Source: an uncultured Cellulophaga sp. (GTDB lineage Bacteria; Bacteroidota; Bacteroidia; Flavobacteriales; Flavobacteriaceae). From it: DNA of 64,000 nt. A program made the position numbers and the translations under genes. Shown here one piece after another: positions 33,687-42,781 of this stretch; the first letter of the stretch is position 1; every line of letters starts with the position of its first letter. The notes beneath the pieces were generated by a model, which saw only the letters and a list, made by a program, of their open reading frames with translations, did no database searches and had not been told where the DNA came from. The DNA is taken from NCBI GenBank assembly GCA_947496695.1, contig CANMEI010000010.1, positions 1 to 64,000 of the forward strand, read 5' to 3'.

Positions 33687-36600
33687 ATGAAAGCACTTCT
33701 TAAAAAGTTTTTTTTCTCAACACGTTTAATGTCTGTTTTATTTATTGTTTTTGCTATAGCCATGGGCTTAGGTACTTTTATAGAGAGTTGGTATAGCACA
33801 GACACTGCTCGAATTTGGATATACAATACCACTTGGTTTGAAGCTATAATGGTCTTTTTTGTGATTAATTTTATAGGGAATATGTTCCGTTATAAGTTAC
33901 TTAGAAAAGAAAAATGGGCAACACTTGTTTTGCACCTTTCTTGGATTTTAATTATTGTAGGTGCTTTTGTAACAAGGTATATTAGTTTTGAAGGAATGAT
34001 GCCTATTCGTGAAGGTGAATCATCTAATGTTTTTTATTCAGATAAAGCATTTTTAAATGTAAATGTAGAAGGTAAAATAGATGGTAAAAAATTACGTAAG
34101 CCTTTAGAAGAAAGTATTATTGTTAGTACAGAAGGGATAAAATCAAGCCTTCCTTGGAAAATGGATTTTGATGGCCAACCATTTACCGTATCATTTGTAG
34201 AGTTTATAGAAAATGCTAAAGAAGATTTAGTGCCAGATGAAAATGGTAAAGATTTTTTAAAAATAGTTGAAGCAGGAGATGGGCAACGTCATGATCACTA
34301 TTTAGAAAGCGGAGAAGTAACGAGTATTCATAATGTTTTATTTGCCCTGAATAAACCTACTGAAGGTGCTATTAATATTAGTTATGAAGACGGTGAATAC
34401 AAAATATATTCTCCTTTTGAAGGTGATTACATGCGTATGGCTGATCAATATAGAGGAACATTGGTTAAAGATAGTTTACAAACTTTTCAATTGCGTTCAT
34501 TGTACAATACAGCAGGTATGCAATTTGTAATTCCTGAACCTATATTAAAAGGATCTTACGGAATTGTAAAAATACCAGAAACTGAAGTAACAGAAACGGA
34601 CCGCGATGCTATAGTTTTAGATATCTCATCAAACGGAGAAACAGTGCGTAAAAAAATATTAGGAGGTAAAGGTTCTGCGGATTTTACCGATAATTTTAAT
34701 GTAGGAGGGTTAGATTTTTCAGTTCGTTTTGGCTCAAAAGTATATGAATTGCCTTTTAAAATTAAACTGAACGATTTTATTGCAGAGAAGTACCCTGGAA
34801 CTGAAAAAGGTTTTTCTTCTTTTATGAGTAAAGTTACTGTTGAAGATGAACGCCCTTTTGATTATGATATTTATATGAATCATGTTTTAGATCATAAAGG
34901 TTATCGTTTTTTTCAAGCCAATTTTGATCCAGATGAAAAAGGTACAGGTTTATCTGTAAATCATGATTTTTGGGGAACTTGGATTACTTATATTGGTTAT
35001 TTTCTTTTGTATATAGGCTTAATGGGAATTATGTTTTTCGGTAAAACAAGATTTAAAGATTTATCAGCTTCTTTAGATAAATTAAATGAAAAGAAAAGAA
35101 AAACATTAACAGCAATCTTATTGTTTTTAACAATGAGTATTGGTGTTAACGCTCAAGAAATACATTCTGATGATGATGGACATGACCATAATCTTGGACC
35201 TACAGCAGAGCAAGTAGATTCTATTTTAAAAACAGCCACAGTATCTAAAGAACATGCCGAAAACTTTGGGAAACTAGTTATACAAGATGATGGCGGGCGT
35301 ATGAAGCCTATTAATACTTATTCCTCTGAGTTGTTACGTAAACTTAGTTTTAAGGTAAAATATAAAGATTTAAATTCTGATCAAGTGTTTTTATCTATGA
35401 TGTTAAGTCCAGCATTATGGTATAATACAGAATTTATTGCATTAGATAAAAAAGGACAGAATGATAGTATTCGAAAAATAATAGGTGTTGATAGTGGTCA
35501 GAAATATGTGAAAGCAACAGATTTTTTTGACGAAAAAGGGGTGTCGAAATTTGACCCCTATTTACAAGGTGCTTTTTCAACAACAAATCCAAATAAATTT
35601 GAAACAGATATAAAAGACACTTATTTAAGATTGGGGCTTTTAAATAGAGCTTTAGGCGGTGATATTATAAAAGTTTTTCCATTGTTAGATGATGAAAATA
35701 ATAAATGGATTTCTGCAGTAGAATACCGTTCAGGAAATTATCAGGTTAAAGATTCTTTGTATGGTAATTTTATAAAAAATGCGCTTCCTTTTTATTTAAT
35801 GACGCTTAAAAAAGCTGTTAAAACTGGAGATTATGCAGAAGCTGATAAACTTTTAGAGGCCTTTAAGCAGAATCAACGTAATAATGGAGCAGAAGTATTG
35901 CCTTCTGAAACTAAAATAAATACAGAGGTATTTTATAATAAAGCTGATATATTTAATAAACTTTATAAGTATTATGCGCTTATAGGTTTGGTAATGTTTT
36001 TTCTTTTAATTTTTCAAATATTTAAAGATAGAAAAGGACTTAGAATTGGGATAAAAACATTTAAAGTAACAATTTGGCTTCTATTTGTTTTGCATACAGC
36101 AGGTTTAATTTTACGATGGTATATCTCTGGTCATGCACCTTGGAGTGATGCTTATGAAAGTATTTTATATGTTTCATGGGCGACTATGGGTATAGGCTTA
36201 GCATTTAGTACAAGAAGTAACTTAACAATTGCAGCAACAGCATTTGTAGCCTCTATGTTATTATGGATTGCACATGGTAACTGGGTAGATCCTGCTGTAG
36301 CTAATTTACAGCCTGTTTTAGATAGTTATTGGTTAATGATTCATGTGGCAGTAATAGTTGGTAGTTACGGTCCATTAACTGTTGGAATGATTCTAGGTGT
36401 CGTAAGTTTAATTCTTATTATTCTCACAAATGATAAGAACAAAGAGAGAATGGAATTAAACCTAAAAGAAATAACAATTGTAAATGAATTAGCGCTTACT
36501 GCAGGTTTAGTAATGCTAACCATTGGTAACTTTTTAGGAGGTCAATGGGCGAATGAAAGCTGGGGTCGTTATTGGGGTTGGGACCCTAAAGAAACTTGGG

Positions 36601-36878
36601 CATTAGTATCAATTATGATATATGCATTTGTAATACATATGCGTTTAGTACCTGGTTTGCGTAGCATATGGTTATTTAACTTTATGAGTGTAGTAGCCTT
36701 TGCAAGTATTATGATGACTTACTTTGGAGTAAATTTTTATTTAGCTGGTTTACATAGTTATGCAAGTGGAGCGCAAGTAATAACCCCAACTTTTGTTTAT
36801 TATACAGTAGCAGGAGTATTTATTTTAGGGGGAATTAGCTTCTGGAGGTATAAAAAATATTATTCAAAAAAAAATTAA
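33687..36878 (+). CDS. ccsBA: Fused cytochrome c biogenesis protein (ResB-CcsA)
   Basis: 1063 residues from ATG 33687. The N-terminal ResB/CcsB part has several membrane helices (STRLMSVLFIVFAIAMGLGTFIESWYST; a large periplasmic region ~110-440; a helix at ~450). A second hydrophobic segment with an Ala-Gln end follows (LLFLTMSIGVNAQE). The C-terminal CcsA half has ~7 helices and the heme-handling WWD motif GRYWGWDPKETWALVSI. The fusion delivers heme to apocytochromes c (system II). Both halves look complete. A promoter-like -7 lies upstream; bshB1 follows 17 bases downstream. Confidence 0.93.
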   Translation: MKALLKKFFFSTRLMSVLFIVFAIAMGLGTFIESWYSTDTARIWIYNTTWFEAIMVFFVINFIGNMFRYKLLRKEKWATLVLHLSWILIIVGAFVTRYISFEGMMPIREGESSNVFYSDKAFLNVNVEGKIDGKKLRKPLEESIIVSTEGIKSSLPWKMDFDGQPFTVSFVEFIENAKEDLVPDENGKDFLKIVEAGDGQRHDHYLESGEVTSIHNVLFALNKPTEGAINISYEDGEYKIYSPFEGDYMRMADQYRGTLVKDSLQTFQLRSLYNTAGMQFVIPEPILKGSYGIVKIPETEVTETDRDAIVLDISSNGETVRKKILGGKGSADFTDNFNVGGLDFSVRFGSKVYELPFKIKLNDFIAEKYPGTEKGFSSFMSKVTVEDERPFDYDIYMNHVLDHKGYRFFQANFDPDEKGTGLSVNHDFWGTWITYIGYFLLYIGLMGIMFFGKTRFKDLSASLDKLNEKKRKTLTAILLFLTMSIGVNAQEIHSDDDGHDHNLGPTAEQVDSILKTATVSKEHAENFGKLVIQDDGGRMKPINTYSSELLRKLSFKVKYKDLNSDQVFLSMMLSPALWYNTEFIALDKKGQNDSIRKIIGVDSGQKYVKATDFFDEKGVSKFDPYLQGAFSTTNPNKFETDIKDTYLRLGLLNRALGGDIIKVFPLLDDENNKWISAVEYRSGNYQVKDSLYGNFIKNALPFYLMTLKKAVKTGDYAEADKLLEAFKQNQRNNGAEVLPSETKINTEVFYNKADIFNKLYKYYALIGLVMFFLLIFQIFKDRKGLRIGIKTFKVTIWLLFVLHTAGLILRWYISGHAPWSDAYESILYVSWATMGIGLAFSTRSNLTIAATAFVASMLLWIAHGNWVDPAVANLQPVLDSYWLMIHVAVIVGSYGPLTVGMILGVVSLILIILTNDKNKERMELNLKEITIVNELALTAGLVMLTIGNFLGGQWANESWGRYWGWDPKETWALVSIMIYAFVIHMRLVPGLRSIWLFNFMSVVAFASIMMTYFGVNFYLAGLHSYASGAQVITPTFVYYTVAGVFILGGISFWRYKKYYSKKN

Positions 36879-36895
36879 CTAACTAACTAACACTT

Positions 36896-37612
36896 ATGAA
36901 ATTAGATATACTAGCCTTTGGAGCGCACCCTGATGATGTAGAATTAGGTTGTGGAGCAACTATAGCAAAAGAAATAGCTAACGGTAAAAAAGTTGGTATA
37001 ATTGATTTAACTAGGGGAGAGTTAGGTACAAGAGGTAGTGCAGAAATTAGAGATGCTGAAGCAAGTAATGCGGGAAAAATATTAGGAGTTTCAGTTCGTG
37101 AAAACTTAGCATTTGCTGATGGTTTTTTTGTTAATGATAAAGAACATCAGTTGGCAATTATAAAAATGGTCCGTAAATACCAACCAGATGTAGTATTGTG
37201 TAATGCTATTGATGATAGGCATATAGATCACGGTAAGGGGAGTCAGTTGGTTAGTGATGCGTGTTTTTTAAGTGGTTTACTTAAAATTGAAACAAAAATA
37301 GATGATAAGGTTCAAGAAAAATGGAGACCTAAGCAGGTGTATCATTATATTCAATGGAAAAATATTACTCCAGATTTTGTTGTTGATGTGAGTGACTATA
37401 TTGAAACAAAAACAGATGCTATTTTAGCGTATACCTCTCAGTTTTACGATCCAAAAAGTAATGAACCAGAAACACCAATAACAAGTAAAAATTTTATTGA
37501 TAGTGTAAACTATAGAGCAAGAGATTTAGGAAGGCTTATAGGGGTTGATTATGCGGAAGGTTTTACAGTAGAACGATTTGTAGGAGTAGATAGTTTAAGT
37601 GATTTAATTTAA
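36896..37612 (+). CDS. bshB1: Bacillithiol biosynthesis deacetylase BshB1
   Basis: 238 residues. The zinc motif AFGAHPDDVELGCGATIA at residues 7-24, DLTRGELGTRGSAEIRDAEA, and CNAIDDRHIDHGKGSQLVSDACFLSGL with the later His ligands are the BshB1 pattern. GlcNAc-malate deacetylation produces GlcN-malate for bacillithiol, a low-molecular-weight thiol used by many Bacteroidota. bshA and bshC are not in this window. It lies 17 bases after ccsBA and stops 2 bases from a convergent sensor kinase. Confidence 0.92.
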   Translation: MKLDILAFGAHPDDVELGCGATIAKEIANGKKVGIIDLTRGELGTRGSAEIRDAEASNAGKILGVSVRENLAFADGFFVNDKEHQLAIIKMVRKYQPDVVLCNAIDDRHIDHGKGSQLVSDACFLSGLLKIETKIDDKVQEKWRPKQVYHYIQWKNITPDFVVDVSDYIETKTDAILAYTSQFYDPKSNEPETPITSKNFIDSVNYRARDLGRLIGVDYAEGFTVERFVGVDSLSDLI

Positions 37613-37614
37613 GC

Positions 37615-39666
37615 TTAAATTTTAGCTTTAGGGAACGTGATGTAAAATGTTGTTCCTTTATCAATTTCACTTTTAACTCTAATACTACCTCCATTAAGTG
37701 CTATCATTCCATAACATAACTTTAAACCAATACCTGTGCCTTTTTCATTATTAGTGCCATAAGTGCTCTCTACTAATGATTCTATATTGCTTAATTTGGT
37801 TAAAGTTTCTTCAGAAATACCAATGCCATTATCTTTAATTATAAGTTCATAATGATTAGGTAGTTCATTAGTCTTCAAAATGATTTTGTCTTCCTTTTTT
37901 GAATATTTAATAGCATTACTAATTAAATTTCTAATGATAAGATTGATATGATTCTTGTCGGCCAGTATATAGCAATTTTCGGTTGATTCGTTAATTATTG
38001 AAATTTTTTTCTGATTCGCAATTTCAGATAATAATTTAATGCTTTCGTCAATACTAGTTTTCAAGTCCATTTTCTTAGGAAAAATTTTGAAACCCTTCAT
38101 TTGAGTTTTACCCCAATAAATTAGATTATTAAGAGTGAATGACATTGCATCTACATCATTATAAAGTTTTGGGACAAAAGGTGTAAATTCTTCAGATTTA
38201 ATACTGCCGTCTTTAATTAATTTTAAAATGTTTTTCAAAGCTATTATGGGAGCTTTTAAATCATGACCAATAATAGAAAAGAGCTTTTCTTGATTCTCAT
38301 TAATACTTTGTAAGCGCACTTCATTTTCTTCTAAATTTTCCGTTTTTTGTTTAAGTTGCTTATTAAGGCCTTTTATGATGTTTTTTGAAGAGTAAACGTA
38401 ATATGAAAATGAAATAGCAATAAATAAGGCAATTAAAATATATGAAATATAACTTTGTTGTTTTTTAATAACCTTATTAGTTGTTTCATTTATTTCTTGT
38501 TTTTCTTTGTGAAATTGCTCTTTAGCATTTAAAAGTGTTAATTGATTTTCTTTATCTTTCAAATCAATAGAATCAGAAGTAGTTTTATAATGTTCTAAAT
38601 ATTTTAAAGCAAGTATGGGTTTATTTTTGATTTTATGTAATTGGTATAATATGTCATAAAATTTAACTGATCCATTTTGATAATTGATCTCTTCTGCTAA
38701 CTCAAGCCCTTCTTTAGCATAATTTAAAGAAGCGTTGTAGTTTTTCTTTTTTAAATAAACTTTAGAAAAACCTAAAAGTAAATCAGCCTTTCTTATGTTG
38801 TCTTGTATGTTAGCTAACAAACTATCACTTTTCTTGTAGTATGATAAAGCGATATCTAATGAATCTTTTTCTAAATAAATACTTCCTTTTGTTGTATAAG
38901 CAAAGGATAGCCAAGGATCAAAGTTAGTATTTTTAAATATTTCAATACTTTCATTAATTAATATTAGTGCTTTCTCTAATTCACCCTTTTTTAAATATAA
39001 ATTTCCTAAATTGCCTTTTATTTGACCTAAGTTTATTGAGTTTTCTTGATTTTTAGCTAGTATTAAAGCTTTATTGAAATAAGTTATTGATTCAGTTTCC
39101 TTATCAAATATTGTAAATAAAGTAGCAATATTTGTATTTAATATAGTTTGAAAAACAGTGTCTTTTAATGTTTCAGCAATTTTTAAAGCTTTTAAATAGT
39201 TTATGTAAGCTTCTTCGTATTTATTTATGTGAATATAATCGATAGCTTTAGCATTGTAAGCAACACTAAGTAACGAATCATATTTTATTTCTTTACAAAT
39301 ATTTATTGAAGAATCTATTTTATTACTTTCTTTGTCTGAATTATTACCAGATAAAATATCATATATACCTAAATTAAGATAGGCGGTTGCTATTCCTTTT
39401 TTATACCCTATTTGTTTACTATACTTAATTGATTTTTTGCTAATTAGACGTACTGAGTCATTATTGTCATATTTTAATTCAAAACATAATTTATTTAATA
39501 GTTTTATATAAGTGGTATCTTTTTGATAATCACAGTTATTTTTTTCGCAAAATTCAATTTTAGAAATAAGTTCACTCTTAGACTCTGATTGAGCCTTTAT
39601 ATCTTGAAAAGAATTAATGGTTATTATTAAAATAAGAAGTACAAACTTTAAAAAAGTATTTTGCAT
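37615..39666 (-). CDS. TPR-domain sensor histidine kinase
   Basis: 683 residues. Signal peptide 1-25; TPR repeats ~65-385 (AYINYLKALKIAETLKDT, GNLGNLYLKKGELEKALILINES, LDIALSYYKKSDSLLAN and others); one membrane helix ~403-424; coiled coil to ~455. HisKA has phospho-His in FSIIGHDLKAPIIALKNIL (~467), and HATPase boxes include LIIRNLISNAIKYSKKED and IIKDNGIGISEETL with GTGIGLKLCYGMI. Intact kinase motifs contrast with the degenerate sensor at 8810. No response regulator gene is adjacent, so the partner is elsewhere. Confidence 0.93.
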   Translation of the reverse strand: MQNTFLKFVLLILIITINSFQDIKAQSESKSELISKIEFCEKNNCDYQKDTTYIKLLNKLCFELKYDNNDSVRLISKKSIKYSKQIGYKKGIATAYLNLGIYDILSGNNSDKESNKIDSSINICKEIKYDSLLSVAYNAKAIDYIHINKYEEAYINYLKALKIAETLKDTVFQTILNTNIATLFTIFDKETESITYFNKALILAKNQENSINLGQIKGNLGNLYLKKGELEKALILINESIEIFKNTNFDPWLSFAYTTKGSIYLEKDSLDIALSYYKKSDSLLANIQDNIRKADLLLGFSKVYLKKKNYNASLNYAKEGLELAEEINYQNGSVKFYDILYQLHKIKNKPILALKYLEHYKTTSDSIDLKDKENQLTLLNAKEQFHKEKQEINETTNKVIKKQQSYISYILIALFIAISFSYYVYSSKNIIKGLNKQLKQKTENLEENEVRLQSINENQEKLFSIIGHDLKAPIIALKNILKLIKDGSIKSEEFTPFVPKLYNDVDAMSFTLNNLIYWGKTQMKGFKIFPKKMDLKTSIDESIKLLSEIANQKKISIINESTENCYILADKNHINLIIRNLISNAIKYSKKEDKIILKTNELPNHYELIIKDNGIGISEETLTKLSNIESLVESTYGTNNEKGTGIGLKLCYGMIALNGGSIRVKSEIDKGTTFYITFPKAKI

Positions 39667-39820
39667 ATTAAAATTAACGTAGGATTTTATTTACAATATC
39701 TAAAGTAGTAAAAATAACATCAAAATTTTATATTTATTGTGAGTAACTGAAAAATTAAAGGTTAGGTAAGATTAAGGCAATAAGTGCGAATAAATATTTT
39801 TAAAATAATTTAATTTTTAT

Positions 39821-39851
39821 TTTGTGAATAAGAACAAATCAAATATATTTG
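39821..39851 (+). promoter_or_regulatory. Promoter of tRNA-His
   Basis: TTTG (39821-39824), 19 bp, then TATATTTG (39844-39851): an exact consensus fit. CACCCG follows the -7 element as at tRNA-Met. Confidence 0.88.
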
Positions 39852-39867
39852 CACCCGCTTACAAATG

Positions 39868-39941
39868 GTGGTTGTAGCTCAGCTGGTTAGAGCGTCGGTT
39901 TGTGGTACCGAAAGTCGCCGGTTCGAACCCGGTCTTCCACC
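39868..39941 (+). tRNA. tRNA-His (anticodon GTG)
   Basis: A cloverleaf with G at 39867 as the -1 position and G at 39868 as position 1, D-stem GCTC, anticodon loop TTGTGGT, T-arm GCCGG-TTCGAAC-CCGGT and discriminator C. A 3' CCA is not encoded. Oddly, acceptor positions 5-68 and 6-67 read as T-T apposition. Preceded by a perfect consensus promoter, with a hairpin terminator 8 bases downstream. Confidence 0.92.
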
Positions 39942-39948
39942 CAGAAAT

Positions 39949-39981
39949 AAAGCCTTATCAAATTTTGATAAGGCTTTTTTT
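39949..39981 (+). terminator. Terminator after tRNA-His
   Basis: A perfect 14-bp stem (39949-39962 with 39964-39977) and T-run on the right. Confidence 0.9.
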
Positions 39982-40060
39982 GTGGTTTTTATTTAAGTGA
40001 TAAAATAAGGCGATGTACAATACATCGCCACTAAAGTATTTTAAAAAAAAATTAAGTGAA

Positions 40061-41623
40061 TTATTTATTTGTCTTATCTACTATAAGTCTGTCTTTTCTA
40101 TTAGCAACTTCCCATCCTGTGTAAAATACAAGTCTTGCTCTATTTTCTAACAAATCATAATTAATTTTGTCAGGAGTATCTCCGGGAGCATGATAATCAT
40201 CATGAGTACCATTAAAATAAAAAATAATAGGAATATTGTTTTTTACAAAATTGTAATGATCACTTCTGTAATAAAATCTATTAGGATCATTTTCATCATT
40301 ATAAGTATAATCTAACTCAATATTCATATATTTTTTATTGGCATCTTCGGATATGTTGTGAAGGTCTGTACTTAGTTTGTCTGATCCAATAAGGTAAATA
40401 TAATTGCGTTCTCCATCTCTTTTTGGATCTATACGACCAATCATATCAATATTTAAATCAGCTACAGTTTGTGATAGTGGAAAAATAGGGTCGTAATCTG
40501 TATAATATTTAGAGCCTAACAACCCTTTTTCTTCACCAGTTACGTGTAAAAAAACAATTGATCTTTTAGGACCTTTGCCTTCATCAGCTGCTTTTTTAAA
40601 AGCTTCCGCAATTTCTAAGAGAGCAACAGTGCCTGAACCATCATCATCAGCCCCATTATTTATTTGTCCATCTTTTGTTACACCAATATGATCTAAATGT
40701 GATGAGATAATAAGATATTCATCTGGTTTTTCAGTACCTTTTAAAACAGCAACAACATTTTCAGAAGAAACTTGTTCATTGCTACTTTCTATAGCTAAAT
40801 TTAATTTTATAGAAATAGTTTGTGGTTTGTCTTCAGATTCTATTTTAGAAAATATTGCAGTTGCTACATCTTTTTGAATGAAAAATGAATAAAAATCTGA
40901 TGAAGAATTGTCTTTAATTGACATTCTACCACTATCATTTTTTTTCATATAATCAAACCGGATTTTAAAGCGCTTAAAGTTATTTGTATCATAATATAGA
41001 ATACCTTTAACTCCTTTTTTTTCGGCTAATTCAAAGCGTTTACTAATAGCCTCAGACATATTACTCCATTTTGATTTTTCTGAAGTGCCCGAAATTACGT
41101 AAGTACCATTATCATTTTTTGGTTCTCCTGCTTTTACTAAAATAATTTTTCCTTTTACGTCAATATTATTATAGTCAGAGTAGTTTTCTTCTTCAATACC
41201 ATAACCAGCATATATAACTTCTGTAAAATCACCTTTAGCTTCAGTGAAAGTTAATACACCTTCTCCATTTTTAAAAGTTTTCCCATTTACAGAAATAGTG
41301 CCTGAAGGTACTTTACTTACTTCTAAAGCTACTTTTTGAAAGTAATCTCCATTTGCTTGTGCAGCAGGTATTTCTAACTTTTTATATTGTTCAGCTAAGT
41401 ATTCTACAGCTTTTTTTTGTCCAGGCTTACCAGTTTCTCTGCCTTCAAACTCATCAGAAGCATAAATGTATAAATGGTCTTTTAATTCCGCTTCAGTAAT
41501 GGTTTCAGCATAAGGCTTAGGGTCTATTTCTGATTTTGAATCTGTAGCTTTTTTATCCACAGTTTTTTGTGATGAATTACAAGCCACAGCAAGTAAAACA
41601 ACAAATAATGGTAATTTGTTCAT
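40061..41623 (-). CDS. M28 family metallopeptidase (lipoprotein)
   Basis: 520 residues. Lipobox AVAC at the N-terminus (Cys ~15). A PA-like domain ~105-225 (VIYAGYGIEEENYSDYNNIDVKGKIILVKAGEP) precedes the co-catalytic zinc core: ISSHLDHIGV, INNGADDDGSGTVALLEIA, FLHVTGEEKGLLGSKYY, DLNIDMIGR, and a late His in YYRSDHYNFVKNNIPIIFYFNG. An aminopeptidase acting on peptides outside the cytoplasm. A TATTTTTG -7 element lies at 41654-41661 on the minus strand. Independent of cydAB upstream. Confidence 0.93.
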   Translation of the reverse strand: MNKLPLFVVLLAVACNSSQKTVDKKATDSKSEIDPKPYAETITEAELKDHLYIYASDEFEGRETGKPGQKKAVEYLAEQYKKLEIPAAQANGDYFQKVALEVSKVPSGTISVNGKTFKNGEGVLTFTEAKGDFTEVIYAGYGIEEENYSDYNNIDVKGKIILVKAGEPKNDNGTYVISGTSEKSKWSNMSEAISKRFELAEKKGVKGILYYDTNNFKRFKIRFDYMKKNDSGRMSIKDNSSSDFYSFFIQKDVATAIFSKIESEDKPQTISIKLNLAIESSNEQVSSENVVAVLKGTEKPDEYLIISSHLDHIGVTKDGQINNGADDDGSGTVALLEIAEAFKKAADEGKGPKRSIVFLHVTGEEKGLLGSKYYTDYDPIFPLSQTVADLNIDMIGRIDPKRDGERNYIYLIGSDKLSTDLHNISEDANKKYMNIELDYTYNDENDPNRFYYRSDHYNFVKNNIPIIFYFNGTHDDYHAPGDTPDKINYDLLENRARLVFYTGWEVANRKDRLIVDKTNK

Positions 41624-41653
41624 TTTCGGTATTATATTAAAACTTAGTCAGTT

Positions 41654-41661
41654 CAAAAATA
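41654..41661 (-). promoter_or_regulatory. -7 element before the M28 peptidase gene
   Basis: TATTTTTG on the minus strand, about 31 bases before the start codon at 41623. No clear -33. Confidence 0.4.
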
Positions 41662-41665
41662 CAAA

Positions 41666-41705
41666 AAGTATAGGTAATTAGATTTAAGTATAGGTAATTA
41701 GATTA
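41666..41705. repeat. 20-bp tandem duplication at the cydB stop codon
   Basis: A 19-bp unit (41666-41684) recurs exactly at 41686-41704, a 20-bp period. The second copy overlaps the cydB stop; the first is in the intergenic space before the peptidase promoter. Confidence 0.85.
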
Positions 41706-42779
41706 ATGATCTCCGTAACCTATATCGTCCATTTTACCTTTAAAAACTTTATACTGTATTATCATGTAAATAGCTACTAATAATATAGCTATTGTGAACC
41801 AATATATACCAACATTTAATCCGTATTCATCAGCAGCAACATTGTAAATTGTCAAGCTAGGATTTATATCATTTGTAGATGGTAAAACTTTTGGGAATAT
41901 TGATGCAACTGTTGTAGTCAAACCTCCAAATAAAAATAAGGTTGAAAAAATAAAACCATATCCGTCTTTTTTAAAAGTTTTAATTTTAAAAAGACCAAAT
42001 AGTCCTGTAAATGTTATTAGTGGAAAAATCCATAACCAAGGGGTTTTAATAAAGTTGTGAAAAGGCTTAGGCTCAATAATATGCCATACTAATAATGATA
42101 TAATAATTAGAGTAAGTAATACAAAGTTCAAATTAAAAATTACTTTTTTTAGTTGTTTATTTATATCTGAATTTGTTTTAAAAATAATCCAATTAGCACC
42201 ATGTATAGTTAATGATATAACGCCAATAATACCTAATAGAACAGTAAACCAATCTAAAATTCCTAAATGTTCAGCTTGAGGACTGAATGAAGGGTTCCAA
42301 AGCGGAAGAAAAAAATACTGTGGTTCATGAGTTGAAACACCATCTGTTACAATACCTAAATTAACACCACGTACTACATTACCTAAAGCAACGCCAAAAA
42401 ATAAAGCGAGTAATAAGCTGGAAATTCCAAACGCTTTATCCCAAATTGTTTCCCAAATTTTATTATGAACTTGTCCTCTAAGTTCAAGACCAATTGCTCT
42501 AAAAATTAATAGCCACAAAATCATTATTAGAGGTAGATAAAAACCACTAAATGAAGATGCGTAAAGGGTTGGAAAGGCAAAAAACAAAACACCACCTGAC
42601 GCTATTAACCAAACTTCATTGGCGTCCCAAAAAGGACCAATAGCACTTGTGATCGCTTTTTTGTCTTTTTCCGTTTTTGCAAAAAATAAATGAATAATTC
42701 CTGCACCAAAGTCATAACCGTCTAGAATTACATAGATAGCCAACATAGTCATTAAAACAATATACCAGAATAATTCCAT
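41703..42779 (-). CDS. cydB: Cytochrome bd ubiquinol oxidase subunit II
   Basis: 358 residues, about nine membrane helices. MELFWYIVLMTMLAIYVILDGYDFGAGIIH and GPFWDANEVWLIASGGVLFFAFPTLYASSFSGFYLPLI are the family signatures (the GPFWDANEVWL motif is diagnostic). It partners CydA in the O2-reducing quinol oxidase used at low oxygen. Two bases downstream of cydA. No cydX-like small frame was found after it. Confidence 0.95.
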   Translation of the reverse strand: MELFWYIVLMTMLAIYVILDGYDFGAGIIHLFFAKTEKDKKAITSAIGPFWDANEVWLIASGGVLFFAFPTLYASSFSGFYLPLIMILWLLIFRAIGLELRGQVHNKIWETIWDKAFGISSLLLALFFGVALGNVVRGVNLGIVTDGVSTHEPQYFFLPLWNPSFSPQAEHLGILDWFTVLLGIIGVISLTIHGANWIIFKTNSDINKQLKKVIFNLNFVLLTLIIISLLVWHIIEPKPFHNFIKTPWLWIFPLITFTGLFGLFKIKTFKKDGYGFIFSTLFLFGGLTTTVASIFPKVLPSTNDINPSLTIYNVAADEYGLNVGIYWFTIAILLVAIYMIIQYKVFKGKMDDIGYGDH

Positions 42780-42781
42780 AA

